DNA of 64,000 bases from Xanthomonas melonis (GTDB taxonomy: Bacteria > Pseudomonadota > Gammaproteobacteria > Xanthomonadales > Xanthomonadaceae). Positions 49,636 through 58,817 of this stretch are shown here, piece by piece. A model generated the notes under the pieces. It was not told the DNA's origin. It saw nothing but the letters and a program-made list of their open reading frames with translations, and did not search any database. The position numbers and the translations under genes were made by a program. Position 1 is the first letter of the stretch; each line of letters opens with the position of its first letter. The stretch is taken from positions 1 through 64,000 of the forward strand of contig NZ_JAJGQH010000003.1 of the NCBI RefSeq assembly GCF_020783655.1. Reading direction: 5' to 3'.

Positions 49636-50058
49636 CTATGAAATCGAATCAACTGATTCACCGGTCACCATCCATTTACCATCAGAACGCCGAAGAGAGA
49701 ACGTTGATACTCCGGAACCAAGCATGAAGTTTGAATCGTAGAAAACGCTAACTTTGGCATGCCAAGGGGATGTTCTGCGCCAGTAGTGAATGTCTATCAA
49801 TTGAGCTTTGCGGCCGTCTGGCGTTTTAAACAGCATGCCCTCTGACTTCTCGCATGAGCTCGCTACAAAAACCTGAGGATGGCGGAATCTGATACCCGAC
49901 ATAAGTTCGTCTTGTAGGTCTACACCATCAGACGCTAAGCAGAAACACGGCTGGTCTTTCGCAATATGGTCAACGACTACCAAGACTGCGTCAGGAGGGA
50001 GCTCACCTCTGCATGAGGTGAGAGCTGTTGCTAGGAGAGCTACGCAAACTATCCTCAT
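49636..50058 (-). CDS. Cassette-encoded lipoprotein, unknown
   Basis: Protein of 140 aa. Lipoprotein signal MRIVCVALLATALTSC with the lipid-modified Cys at 16. The mature part contains CFCLASDGVDL, FVASSCEKSEGML and a C-terminal beta-rich block (WHAKVSVFYDSNFMLGSG, DGKWMVTGESVDSIS) that looks like an NTF2-like or DUF4878-type fold. The ATG is two bases after the previous attC, leaving no room for its own ribosome site, so translation may depend on the preceding cassette. The stop abuts its own attC. Confidence 0.75.
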   Translation of the reverse strand: MRIVCVALLATALTSCRGELPPDAVLVVVDHIAKDQPCFCLASDGVDLQDELMSGIRFRHPQVFVASSCEKSEGMLFKTPDGRKAQLIDIHYWRRTSPWHAKVSVFYDSNFMLGSGVSTFSLRRSDGKWMVTGESVDSIS

Positions 50059-50060
50059 AG

Positions 50061-50120
50061 GTCTAACGCCTGAATTAAGCCGCGCCGCGAAGCGGCGTCG
50101 GCTTGAATGAATTGTTAGAC
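50061..50120 (-). other. attC site 1
   Basis: 60 bp from GTCTAAC to GTTAGAC on the cassette strand, with the same stem as the other sites. It resembles attC sites of some class 1 integron cassettes (aadA type). Separates the HNH-like and lipoprotein cassettes. Confidence 0.93.
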
Positions 50121-50122
50121 GA

Positions 50123-50641
50123 TCATAGCGAGTAGCTGACTTTTGTGTCAGCAATGATGACTTTACCGTTGACCTGCAAGTGCTTGATAAGTGTTTCCAG
50201 CTGCGGCTCCGTGATGGAACTCTTTGCGTTCTTGACAGTTGCACGGATGGTGCTTTTGAGTGTCTCAACTTTCCTCGGTCGAGACGCGCCGCGCTTTTTA
50301 AGATCTGCGAGAACAACTGCATAGTTGTCGATCTTTGGTGGAACGGGAGCAGCTTTAGCCGGAGCAACAGGCGAAGGCTGTGCTTTGCCATTTCCATTTG
50401 GACAGACGAACTTACCGTTCTGATTCAGAACAACGCGAATTTTCTCTTTAAGCGACATGCTGCCAAAGAGCGCGTTGACTGCTTTGCAGCAGGCAACGCA
50501 GTTGTCATCGCTGTTGCTCCCGGCGCGGGAGGAAGGAACAAGATGCTCGACACTAGCGTCTGCTTTTGGAAGGGGCATGTTGCAAAAGAAGCAAATGCCT
50601 CCCTGGGCAAACATTAATCTGTCAAGCGGCTTGGTGGTCAT
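50123..50641 (-). CDS. HNH-type nuclease-like cassette protein
   Basis: Protein of 172 aa in the first cassette after attI, the position best placed for expression. The N-terminal half has an HNH-like layout: ICFFCNMPL (Cys pair), SVEHLVPSSRAG (His of the H motif), SDDNCVACCKAVNALFG (Asn and second Cys pair). A Lys/Pro-rich linker leads to a helical C-terminal part (YAVVLADLKKRGASRPRKVETL). It may cut DNA or RNA; host defence or plasmid/phage restriction is possible but unproven. The ATG is eight bases after the attI crossover, without a good ribosome site. Confidence 0.75.
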   Translation of the reverse strand: MTTKPLDRLMFAQGGICFFCNMPLPKADASVEHLVPSSRAGSNSDDNCVACCKAVNALFGSMSLKEKIRVVLNQNGKFVCPNGNGKAQPSPVAPAKAAPVPPKIDNYAVVLADLKKRGASRPRKVETLKSTIRATVKNAKSSITEPQLETLIKHLQVNGKVIIADTKVSYSL

Positions 50642-50647
50642 CTGATC

Positions 50648-50720
50648 GTCTAACTACTATTGGACCGCCGAAATGCGGTGTTGCGGCCAGTATCTTCGAT
50701 CACAAGCGTTTTGTGAATGG
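50648..50720 (-). other. attI recombination region
   Basis: On the cassette strand the sequence upstream of the first cassette ends ...CCAATAGTAGTTAGAC (crossover G/TTAGAC at 50648-50654), next to GATCAG and the HNH start codon. It is not followed by an attC-type stem and lies between intI and the first cassette, which defines attI. The outer limit (about 50720) is a guess. A cassette promoter is expected between here and the intI start. Confidence 0.75.
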
Positions 50721-50813
50721 GGAAACCCCTAGCCGCAATCACGGGATCGCACGATAATAAGCGGCCGCGACCATGTGGATGCTTTTAGCATTATCCAGCA
50801 AGGACGCAGGCGT

Positions 50814-51832
50814 ATGAAATACACCCCCAAGCACGAGGGCGTAACAGCGCGTCCACCGGTCCGGTTGCTCGATCAGGTGCGCGACCGCCTGCGGGTACGG
50901 CATTACAGCCTACGCACCGAGCAGGCCTACCTGAGCTGGATCCGGCGTTTCATCCTGGCCAGCGACAAGCGCCATCCAGCGCAGATGGGGCAGGCGGAAG
51001 TCGAGGCGTTTCTCACCCGGCTGGCGACCGAGGGGCAGGTATCGGCGGGCACGCAGAACCAGGCCCTGGCGGCGCTGTTGTTCCTCTACCGCGAGGTCCT
51101 GCGCATCGAGCTGCCGTGGATGGAAACCTGGTACGTGCCAAGCGGCCCAGGCGCATCCCGGTGGTGCTCGCGCGCGAGGAAGTTGCACGCCTGCTGGCGG
51201 TGATGGAGGGTAGGTGTTGGCTGATGGCCAGCCTGCTGTATGGCAGCGGGATGCGGTTGCTGGAGTGCCTGCGGCTGCGCATCAAAGACGTGGACGCGGC
51301 GCGCGGCGAAATCGTGGTGCACGATGGCAAAGGCGGCAAGGATCGCCGGGTGCCGCTACCGCTCAGCCTTCGAGATACGCTCCTCCGTCAACGCGAACGG
51401 GCGCTGGTGATGCACGCTGCCGATCTGGCGGCCGGGACCGGGCGGGTGTTCCTGCCGCATGCCCTGGCACGCAAGTATCCCAACGCGGATGCCGAGCCGG
51501 GGTGGCAATACCTGTTTCCGTCTGCGCGCCAGTCGCGGGATGCGCGCAGTGGCCGGGTCGGCCGCCATCACGTGTCCGAGGAAGTCCTGCAGCGTGCGGT
51601 GCAGGTGGCGCGGCGCCGTGCAGGCATCACCAAGCCGGCCACCTGCCACACCTTGCGGCATTCGTTCGCCACACATCTGCTGGAGGCCGGCCACGATATC
51701 CGCACCGTGCAGGAACTGTTGGGCCACAAGGATGTGGCCACCACTCAGATCTATACGCATGTACTGGGCCGCGGTGCGTCTGCGGTGCGTAGCCCGCTGG
51801 ATGGGCTCGGCCTCACCGACAGCGACGGGTGA
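50814..51832 (+). pseudogene. intI: Integron integrase IntI, frameshifted
   Basis: Tyrosine recombinase. The first frame gives the N-terminal core-binding domain ([29 protein letters not shown] in part) to LPWME; the second frame resumes at [15 protein letters not shown] and runs to the end. Catalytic residues are intact in the second frame: Arg in [28 protein letters not shown] (His, Arg), the GHKD box and Tyr in TTQIYTHVL. The IntI-specific insert region is present ([20 protein letters not shown]). Total length is one base short of 340 codons, so a 1-base deletion near 51124-51127 breaks the gene. Array movement in this strain would need another integrase. Confidence 0.88.
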
Positions 51833-51947
51833 GGCGGCCATGCCGGCAGTGGTGCGTGCGGTCTTGGGTCGCAGGTGCTGCTCCATTGCCGATGCGTTGC
51901 ATGCAGACAGCGATATCAGCCGAGGCCAGTGCAATCGACACAATCCC

Positions 51948-53786
51948 TCAGCCGTCCAGCAACGCCTTGTCCCGCACCGCGCCCTTGTCTGCGCTCGTCG
52001 CCAGCAACGCGTAAGCCTTCAACGCGGTGGTGACCTTGCGCGGGCGCACCTCGACTGGCTTCCAGCCCGTCGCATCCTGTGCGGTGCGGCGTGCGGCCAG
52101 TTCTTCATCGGTGATCAGCAGATCGATCGAGCGGTTGGGGATATCGATCAGGATCCTGTCGCCGTCGCGCACCAGTCCGATCGCGCCGCCCGCTGCCGCT
52201 TCCGGCGATGCATGGCCGATCGACAGTCCCGAGGTGCCGCCGGAGAAGCGGCCGTCGGTGAGCAGGGCGCATTGCTTGCCCAAGCCCTTGGATTTCAGGT
52301 AGCTGGTGGGGTAGAGCATTTCCTGCATGCCGGGGCCGCCCTTGGGGCCTTCGTAGCGGATCACCACCACGTCGCCGGCCTTCACCTCATCGGCGAGAAT
52401 GCCCTTCACCGCCGCGTCCTGGCTTTCGTAGACGCGTGCAGTGCCTTCGAAGACGTGGATGGATTCGTCCACGCCGGCGGTCTTCACCACGCAGCCGTCG
52501 CGGGCGATGTTTCCGTACAGCACGGCCAGGCCGCCTTCCTGCGAGAACGCATGCGCCACATCGCGAATGCAGCCCGCGCTGCGGTCGGTGTCCAGGCTGT
52601 CCCAGCGCGTGTCCTGACTGAAGGCGATCTGGGTGGGAATTCCGGCCGGGCCGGCCTTGTAGAACGTGTGTACCTTTTCATCGTCGCTCTGGGTGACATC
52701 CCATTGCGCGATGGCATCGGCCAGCGTGCGTGTGTGCACGGTGGCGGCAGTGGTGTGCAACAGGCCGCCACGTGCCAGTTCGCCGAGGATGGCCATGATG
52801 CCGCCGGCGCGATGCACGTCCTCGATATGGTACTTCTGCGTATTGGGCGCCACCTTGCACAGCTGCGGCACGCGCTTGGACAGGCGGTCGATGTCGCGCA
52901 TGCCGAACGGCACCTCGGCTTCCTGCGCGGCGGCGAGCAGATGCAGGATGGTGTTGGTCGAGCCTCCCATCGCGATGTCCAGCGTCATCGCGTTCTCGAA
53001 CGCCTCGAAGGTGGCGATGCCACGCGGCAGGGCGGTAGGGTCTTCGCCGCCATACCAGCGGTGGCAGAGTTCCACCGCCACCCGGCCGGCGCGCAGGAAC
53101 AGCTGCTCGCGATCGGCGTGCGTGGCCACCACCGTCCCGTTGCCCGGCAGCGACAGGCCCAGCGCTTCGGTCAGGCAGTTCATCGAGTTGGCGGTGAACA
53201 TGCCCGAGCAGGAGCCGCAGGTGGGGCAGGCGCTGCGCTCGAATTCGGCGACCTTCTCGTCGGAGGCACTGGCGTCGGCGGCGATCACCATGGCGTCGAT
53301 CAGATCGAGCTTGTGCTCGGCCAGCCTGGTCTTGCCGGCTTCCATCGGGCCGCCGGAGACGAACACGGTAGGAATATTGAGCCGCAGCGCGGCCATCAAC
53401 ATGCCAGGAGTGATCTTGTCGCAATTGGAAATGCACACCAGCGCATCGGCGCAGTGCGCGTTGACCATGTACTCGACCGAGTCGGCGATGATCTCGCGGC
53501 TGGGCAGCGAATACAGCATGCCGTCGTGGCCCATCGCGATGCCGTCGTCCACGGCGATGGTGTCGAATTCCTTGGCCACTCCGCCGACACGCTCGATCTC
53601 GCGCGCGACCAGTTGCCCGAGATCCTTCAGGTGCACATGCCCGGGCACGAACTGGGTGAACGAATTGGCGATGGCGACGATGGGCTTGTGGAAATCGCCG
53701 TCCTTCATGCCGGTGGCACGCCAGAGCGCGCGCGCGCCAGCCATGTTGCGGCCGTGGGTGGACGTTTTGGAGCGGTATTCGGGCAT
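51948..53786 (-). CDS. ilvD: Dihydroxy-acid dehydratase
   Basis: Enzyme of 612 aa, standard for IlvD, third step of valine/isoleucine synthesis. Iron-sulfur Cys residues lie in [36 protein letters not shown] (in part) and [11 protein letters not shown]; the C-terminal [13 protein letters not shown] block is intact. The start at 53786 gives the family N terminus [22 protein letters not shown]. The gene is the fixed core-genome anchor of the Xanthomonas integron; intI ends 115 bp from its stop. Confidence 0.96.
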   Translation of the reverse strand: MPEYRSKTSTHGRNMAGARALWRATGMKDGDFHKPIVAIANSFTQFVPGHVHLKDLGQLVAREIERVGGVAKEFDTIAVDDGIAMGHDGMLYSLPSREIIADSVEYMVNAHCADALVCISNCDKITPGMLMAALRLNIPTVFVSGGPMEAGKTRLAEHKLDLIDAMVIAADASASDEKVAEFERSACPTCGSCSGMFTANSMNCLTEALGLSLPGNGTVVATHADREQLFLRAGRVAVELCHRWYGGEDPTALPRGIATFEAFENAMTLDIAMGGSTNTILHLLAAAQEAEVPFGMRDIDRLSKRVPQLCKVAPNTQKYHIEDVHRAGGIMAILGELARGGLLHTTAATVHTRTLADAIAQWDVTQSDDEKVHTFYKAGPAGIPTQIAFSQDTRWDSLDTDRSAGCIRDVAHAFSQEGGLAVLYGNIARDGCVVKTAGVDESIHVFEGTARVYESQDAAVKGILADEVKAGDVVVIRYEGPKGGPGMQEMLYPTSYLKSKGLGKQCALLTDGRFSGGTSGLSIGHASPEAAAGGAIGLVRDGDRILIDIPNRSIDLLITDEELAARRTAQDATGWKPVEVRPRKVTTALKAYALLATSADKGAVRDKALLDG

Positions 53787-54037
53787 GGCGGATTCAACGG
53801 CGAAAGCGAGCGGCGGCTGGCAATTAGACCGTGTCGTGACTGTTGCTGCTGCAACCGTCGCCGCGCGGTCCGGCGATGGATCACGGTAGCACGCAGCCGC
53901 GGACGGTCGATGGCGCCGCAGCAGGGGATCCCGCCGGCGGCAGGTCGCCGGGTTCGGCCACTCGCGGGGCGAGATGGCGCCCACCGCCGGTCGTACATCG
54001 GCTGCGGTGCGGTGCGCGGCGCCGTTACACTAGGCCG

Positions 54038-54304
54038 ATGTCTTCCGAACTCTCCTGCCGGCCGGGCTGTGCGGCCTGCTGCATCGCGCCGTCGATCAGT
54101 TCGCCGATTCCCGGCATGCCCAACGGCAAGCCGGCAGGGATGCCGTGCGTACAGTTGGACGATCGGCTGGGGTGCCGGTTGTTCGGGCTGCCGGAACGTC
54201 CGTCGGTGTGCGGCGGCCTGCGGCCCTGTGCCGACATGTGCGGCAGCTCGCGCGCGCAGGCGCTGGCGATGTTGACCGCGCTGGAACTGGCCACCTGCCC
54301 CTGA
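54038..54304 (+). CDS. YkgJ-family Cys-cluster protein
   Basis: Small protein of 88 aa with [31 protein letters not shown] (in part), [18 protein letters not shown]: the CxxxCxxCC cluster of the YkgJ/UPF0153 family, which probably binds zinc or iron. Function unknown. It starts at 54038, shortly after a TAG, with no clear ribosome site. Divergent from ilvD, convergent with the carbonic anhydrase-like gene. Confidence 0.8.
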   Translation: MSSELSCRPGCAACCIAPSISSPIPGMPNGKPAGMPCVQLDDRLGCRLFGLPERPSVCGGLRPCADMCGSSRAQALAMLTALELATCP

Positions 54305-54334
54305 CGCAAACGATGCCGGGGGACGACGCGCCGA

Positions 54335-54880
54335 TCAGCCGGCGACAGGCATGCCCAGGTACTGATCCTTGAGCCGCACGTAGTGTTGCGCCGAGTAATG
54401 CAGGCTTTCGATTTCCTTGTCGCTGAGTGTGCGTGCCAGGCGCGCCGGATTGCCCAGCCACAACTCCGCCTCGCCGACCACCTTGCCCGGGCCAACCACC
54501 GCTCCGGCACCGACGAAGCCATAACGCCTGACGGTGGCGCCGTCCAGCACGCAGGCGCCCATGCCGATCAGGCACAGATCCTCGATGGTGCAGGCATGCA
54601 GGATGGTCCCGTGGCCAACGGTGACGTCGGCGCCGATCACCGTCGGGTAGCCGGCCTTGTTGAACGGACTGTGGTGGCTGACATGGATGATGGTGCCGTC
54701 CTGCACGTTGGTGCGGTCACCGATCTGCACGTGATTGACGTCGCCACGGATCACCGTGCCCGGCCACACCGAGACATCGTCGCCCAGAGTGACCTTGCCG
54801 ATGATGGTGCAGGCCGGGTCGATATAGACGCGCGCGCCCAGCTGCGGGGTGTGGTCCAGGAACGAGCGAATCGCGGTCAC
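54335..54880 (-). CDS. Gamma-carbonic anhydrase family protein
   Basis: Left-handed beta-helix protein of 181 aa (hexapeptide repeats such as IGKVTLGDDVSVWPGTVIRGD and IGADVTVGHGTILHACTIED). Metal His residues of the gamma-CA fold are present in HVSHHSPF and VGHGTILHAC. Similar to E. coli YrdA/CaiE-type proteins; catalytic activity varies in the group. A GTG start at 54880 with GGAG seven bases upstream gives the family N terminus (TAIRSFLDHTPQLG). Confidence 0.9.
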   Translation of the reverse strand: MTAIRSFLDHTPQLGARVYIDPACTIIGKVTLGDDVSVWPGTVIRGDVNHVQIGDRTNVQDGTIIHVSHHSPFNKAGYPTVIGADVTVGHGTILHACTIEDLCLIGMGACVLDGATVRRYGFVGAGAVVGPGKVVGEAELWLGNPARLARTLSDKEIESLHYSAQHYVRLKDQYLGMPVAG

Positions 54881-55565
54881 GGCAATCTCCAACGGGTCGG
54901 CGTGCCGCGTCGGTGCAGGCACGCGCGCATGATACCTGCGCGGTCGGCAGGCACGTCCGGACGACGATCGCCGCACCGCCGGGCGGACGTCGCTCAGCGA
55001 ATGCAGCAGCGACCGACGGTACCGCCGGGCCGCCCTGAACGCCTGCGACAGCGCGGCCAGGGGACGACAGCAGGTCCCGTTGGCGTCGTGCCTGGATCGG
55101 CCGTCGTCGGCGACGTATCGATCCGCATCCTGCGAGCGGTCGAGTCGGTGCGACGGGGCCGCGCGCGGACCCACGGTCGTGGCGAACCAAGCTGCGGCAG
55201 TGGCCGTCTGCGGCGCAGCCTGAACATCGGCGCGGCCGCACGTCGATGGGCGAAGCAGCGCCAGGTAGCACGGCGCTGGCGATGCTGCCGCGCAAGTGTT
55301 CCGCCTGGAATCGATAGGCGCGATGGACGCCTGGGGGGCTCTCCGAAAGACGTTCTCTCGGAGCGAAGTCGGGCGATGGTGCGTCCGATAAACGCACGGC
55401 ACTGGTCGGATCCAGCTTGAAGCGCCATCGCATTCGGCCTAGCGTGCCTGCCGTCGTTCGTGCGCATACCTGCGCTTGTCGCAGCACGTTCGCGCCGAGA
55501 CGAGAGGGCGCAGACGCATCCGCAGGCGCACCTTTCACAACACGTCATACGCACAGGAACGTTCG
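54881..55565. other. Gene-free stretch
   Basis: 685 bp with only long GC-driven open frames on both strands and no recognisable family. It lies upstream of both the gamma-CA gene and the AAHS transporter, so it should hold two divergent promoters. I see no clear operator or RNA gene. Confidence 0.5.
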
Positions 55566-56876
55566 ATGTCGCATAGCACTTCCGCACCCGGGCACTTCGC
55601 ACTGGAACAGATGACGCCATTCCAGTGGCGGGCGGTCGCGGTGTGTGTGGTGCTGACCATGCTCGACGGCTTCGATGTGATGGCGATGGCCTTCACCGCA
55701 CCGCATGTCTCGGCGGAATGGCAGCTGTCGGGCAAGCTGCTGGGAGCACTGTTCAGTGCCGGCCTGGTCGGCATGGCGGCGGGCTCGCTGCTGCTGGCGC
55801 CGGTGGCCGATCGAATCGGGCGTCGCGCGCTGACGCTGGGCTGCCTGGCGATCCTGACCGTGGGCATGGGCGCTTCCGCGCTGGCGACCGGCGCCTGGCA
55901 GCTGGCGGCCCTGCGCGCCTTCACCGGGATCGGCATCGGCGGCATGCTGGCCAGCGTCGCGGTCACCGCCGCCGAGTATTCCAGTGCGCGCTGGCGGACC
56001 ACCGCCACCGTGTTGCAGACCACCGGCTACCCGGTCGGCGCAACGCTGGGCGGGCTGATCGCGGGGCTGCTGCTGCAGCATTGGTCGTGGCAATCGGTGT
56101 TCGTGCTCGGCGCGGCCGGGTCGCTGCTGTGCGTGCCGCTGGTGCTGGCCTGGTTGCCCGAATCGCTGGAGTTCCTGATCGTGCGCCGGCAGCCGGATGC
56201 TCTTGCACGCTTCAATGCCGTGCTGGGGCGCATGGGCATGTCGCCGCAGCGGGAATTGCCGCTGCCGCCCCCGCAGCCCTCCGGGCAGGCGCACGGCTAT
56301 ACGGCGCTGTTCACGTCAGGGCTGTGGCGGCGATCGCTGTTGATCGCGGCGGCCTTCTTCCTGCTGATGTTCACGTTCTACTTCGTGATGAGCTGGACAC
56401 CGAAACTGCTGGTGACCGCAGGGCTGTCGGCGGCGCAGGGCGTCACCGGTGGCGTGCTGCTGAATCTGGGCGGTATCGCCGGCGGCAGCTTGCTCAGCTG
56501 GCTGGCGTTGCGCGCGCGCCTGTCGCGGCTGACGGTCGGGGCGCTGCTGCTGTCGGTGCTGGCGCTGCTTGTCTTCGGCGCGTACAGCACGGTGTTGAGC
56601 TGGGCGTTCGCCGCCGCACTGCTCACTGGCGCGGGCATGACCGCGGCGATGGGCGGCTTGTATGCGGTCGCCCCGGTCGTCTTCGGTGCGGCGGTGCGCT
56701 CCACCGGCCTGGGCTGGGCGATCGGGGTGGGGCGCTTGGGCGCGATCCTCTCGCCGCTGTGTGCCGGAGTCCTGCTGGACATCGGGTGGTCGCCCGCCAC
56801 GCTGTACCTGGCCTGCGCGTCGCCGTTGCTGCTGGCGGCAGCGGCGGTGCTGGCGATGCGGTTGCCGGAGCGCTGA
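55566..56876 (+). CDS. MFS aromatic acid:H+ symporter (AAHS family, PcaK-like)
   Basis: Inner-membrane transporter of 436 aa with 12 predicted segments. LTMLDGFDVMAMAFTAP carries the DGFD motif of AAHS transporters in segment 1; VADRIGRRALTLG is motif A after segment 2, and PESLEFLIVRRQPD follows segment 6. AAHS members import protocatechuate, 4-hydroxybenzoate or related acids. The pob genes 5-7 kb downstream support an aromatic substrate. Note a high-GC overlap-free gap of 91 bp to the HD-GYP gene. Confidence 0.88.
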   Translation: MSHSTSAPGHFALEQMTPFQWRAVAVCVVLTMLDGFDVMAMAFTAPHVSAEWQLSGKLLGALFSAGLVGMAAGSLLLAPVADRIGRRALTLGCLAILTVGMGASALATGAWQLAALRAFTGIGIGGMLASVAVTAAEYSSARWRTTATVLQTTGYPVGATLGGLIAGLLLQHWSWQSVFVLGAAGSLLCVPLVLAWLPESLEFLIVRRQPDALARFNAVLGRMGMSPQRELPLPPPQPSGQAHGYTALFTSGLWRRSLLIAAAFFLLMFTFYFVMSWTPKLLVTAGLSAAQGVTGGVLLNLGGIAGGSLLSWLALRARLSRLTVGALLLSVLALLVFGAYSTVLSWAFAAALLTGAGMTAAMGGLYAVAPVVFGAAVRSTGLGWAIGVGRLGAILSPLCAGVLLDIGWSPATLYLACASPLLLAAAAVLAMRLPER

Positions 56877-56967
56877 ACGGCTCAGTCCGCAGGCAGCGCC
56901 ACGCGTTCGCAGGCGTGGCCGCTGCTCAAAGAAATCACGGCGCTTGCCGATAACCCGGAAGACCGCC

Positions 56968-58254
56968 ATGCCTGTGGCGGGCTCTTCCTTGGACATCGTG
57001 CAGACCCGCGCCGGCATGCTCAGAACCATCGACTCCGACCAACTCCGGCCCGGCATGTATGTCTACAAGCTGCTGGGTGCGTGGGTGCACCATCCGTTCT
57101 GGAAAACGTCCTTCCTGGTCGATTCCGAGGACGTGGAAAAGATTCATGGCAGCCGGATCGAGCAACTGGTGATCGACACCGCGCGTGGCCTGGATGTGGA
57201 CACCGGGTCCGCCGTGGCCGACGGCCTGGCGAGCGATATGCCGGCGGCCGCACCGCAGCCGCTGCCGGCGGAGTCCGCGTCCACCCGCACCGCGCGCACC
57301 AACAGCGTGACGGCGCAGGTCGGCATCGAGGCCGAAGTGGTGCGCGCGCGGCGCATTTTCGAGGACGGACGCGACACCGTGGAGGCGATGTTTCGCGACG
57401 TGCGGCTTGGGCGCACCGTGGACACCGAGGCGGCAATGCCATTGGTGGAGGCCATCAACGATTCGGTGTTGCGCCATCCGCAGGCCTTGATCAGCGTGGC
57501 CCGGCTCAAGACCGCCGACGACTACACCTATCTGCATTCGATGGCAGTGGCCGGGCTGATGAGCGGCCTGGCCCGCCAGCTCGGCCTGCCGGATGCGCAG
57601 GTGGTGGAGGCGGCCATGGGCGGCCTGTTGCACGACATGGGCAAGGCGGTGACGCCGCTGGACATCCTCAACAAGCCAGGCCGGCTCACCAACGAAGAAA
57701 TGGAGGTCATGCGGCAGCACCCGTTGGATGGCCACCGCCTGCTGGTGGCCGGCGGCGTGCAGAACGCGGTGGTACTGGAGATCGCGCTGCATCACCACGA
57801 GAAGATGGACGGCAGCGGGTATCCGAATCGCCTGGTCGGCGAAGAGATCTCGCTGATGTCGCGAATGGGCGCGGTATGCGATGTCTACGATGCCATCAGC
57901 TCCGATCGTCCCTACAAGCGCGGCTGGGATCCGGCCGAATCGCTCAAGCAGATGGCGTCCTGGAAAGGGCACTTCGATCCGGCCATCTTCCAGGCCTTCG
58001 TGCGGCGGCTCGGCATCTATCCGGTCGGCTCGCTGGTGCGTCTGGAATCGCAGAAGTTGGCCGTGGTGATCGAGCAGACGCCCGATGCGTTGCTCAAACC
58101 GAAAGTGCGCGCGTTCTATTCCGCCAAGTTGCGCAGTCACGTGCTGCTGCAGGACATCGACCTGTCGCGCGCTGATTGCCAGGACCGTATCGCGCAGATG
58201 GAAAGCCCCGCCGACTGGGGCTTCCGTGACCTCGAGAAACTCTGGTTGCCCTGA
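56968..58254 (+). CDS. HD-GYP domain cyclic-di-GMP phosphodiesterase
   Basis: Protein of 428 aa. An N-terminal DUF3391 region (TIDSDQLRPGMYVYKLLGAWVHHPFWKTSF in part) and a C-terminal HD-GYP domain: GLLHDMGKAVTPLDILNKPG, HP and ALHHHEKMDGSGYPNRL, with RMGAVCDVYDAISSDRPYK. All HD and GYP residues are present, so it should hydrolyse c-di-GMP. GGAAG lies seven bases before the ATG at 56968; 57016 is a shorter alternative. Same strand as the transporter; in Xanthomonas HD-GYP proteins influence motility, biofilm and virulence. Confidence 0.9.
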   Translation: MPVAGSSLDIVQTRAGMLRTIDSDQLRPGMYVYKLLGAWVHHPFWKTSFLVDSEDVEKIHGSRIEQLVIDTARGLDVDTGSAVADGLASDMPAAAPQPLPAESASTRTARTNSVTAQVGIEAEVVRARRIFEDGRDTVEAMFRDVRLGRTVDTEAAMPLVEAINDSVLRHPQALISVARLKTADDYTYLHSMAVAGLMSGLARQLGLPDAQVVEAAMGGLLHDMGKAVTPLDILNKPGRLTNEEMEVMRQHPLDGHRLLVAGGVQNAVVLEIALHHHEKMDGSGYPNRLVGEEISLMSRMGAVCDVYDAISSDRPYKRGWDPAESLKQMASWKGHFDPAIFQAFVRRLGIYPVGSLVRLESQKLAVVIEQTPDALLKPKVRAFYSAKLRSHVLLQDIDLSRADCQDRIAQMESPADWGFRDLEKLWLP

Positions 58255-58817
58255 GCCTTCGGCCTGCGGGCTTATCCGATTGGCGTCGCTTCTTGCCGGC
58301 GCCGCCCGACTCCCGCGACCCAGAGCATCGAGACCCCGGACCGGCCTGGCCGCGCTGCGTGCGATGCGCCGCTGTGGCCGCTGCGCCGCGCCTGGTCGGT
58401 GCAGGGCGCCCGGGATGGTCGCCGGCGCGTCACCCATCCGCTCGGCGTACACGGGGCCCGTCCGGTTCAACGAGTGGCGAGCGCGACCATGCTGCGCTGC
58501 AGCTTGGCAATGTAGTTATGATAAATAACTATTCCGCGACGTAATCAGTTGCCGACCGGACCCGATGTCCAAGCCGTTTCTGGATCACTGCCGCCTCCCG
58601 CCTGCCATCTCCCAGGTGCAGCGACCGGGCGCGCGTGCTGGCGACGCTGATGCGCGCGCAGCCGGGAACGCAAGCAGCCAGCGCCTGGCAGCGGCAGGCT
58701 CATCCACCTCGAAAGACCGGTGCGCGTCTACAATCGGCTGCACGCCGGGGATCGGCGTTGCGAACGGTACGCGTCGCGCGCACCTGCCCGCCCGCTGCCC
58801 TTGTCGCGAGAACCGCC
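58255..58817. other. Gene-free stretch before the MarR gene
   Basis: 563 bp. The only distinctive part is the AT-rich palindrome at 58513-58531. Open frames beginning at 58565 or 58635 are Arg/Ala-rich shadows. If the promoter is at the palindrome, the marR transcript has a leader of about 280 bases. Confidence 0.5.
58513..58531. promoter_or_regulatory. Perfect palindrome, candidate MarR operator/promoter
   Basis: TAGTTAT-GATAA-ATAACTA, a 7-bp perfect inverted repeat with a 5-bp centre in an AT-rich patch of otherwise GC-rich DNA. Size suits a MarR-family dimer. It contains TATGAT, a good -10. Located about 290 bp upstream of the MarR gene. Confidence 0.6.

Larger units (their letters stand above)
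48653..50813 (-). other. Chromosomal integron cassette array with attI
   Basis: Region between the IS right end and intI. Five leftward-reading small genes, three nearly identical 60-bp attC sites and one attI-like junction. Composition is clearly more AT-rich than the flanking Xanthomonas genes, and no gene is shared with core metabolism. Order from attI: HNH-like, lipoprotein, small Cys-rich protein, trypco2 (frameshifted), short lipoprotein. This is the integron found next to ilvD in Xanthomonas. Confidence 0.92.

Noticed and set aside
48835..50120. CRISPR-like array suggested by three repeated 60-bp units
   Set aside because: Repeats are spaced by 400-700 bp with genes between, have attC cores (GTTRRRY) and a stem, and lie next to an integron integrase.
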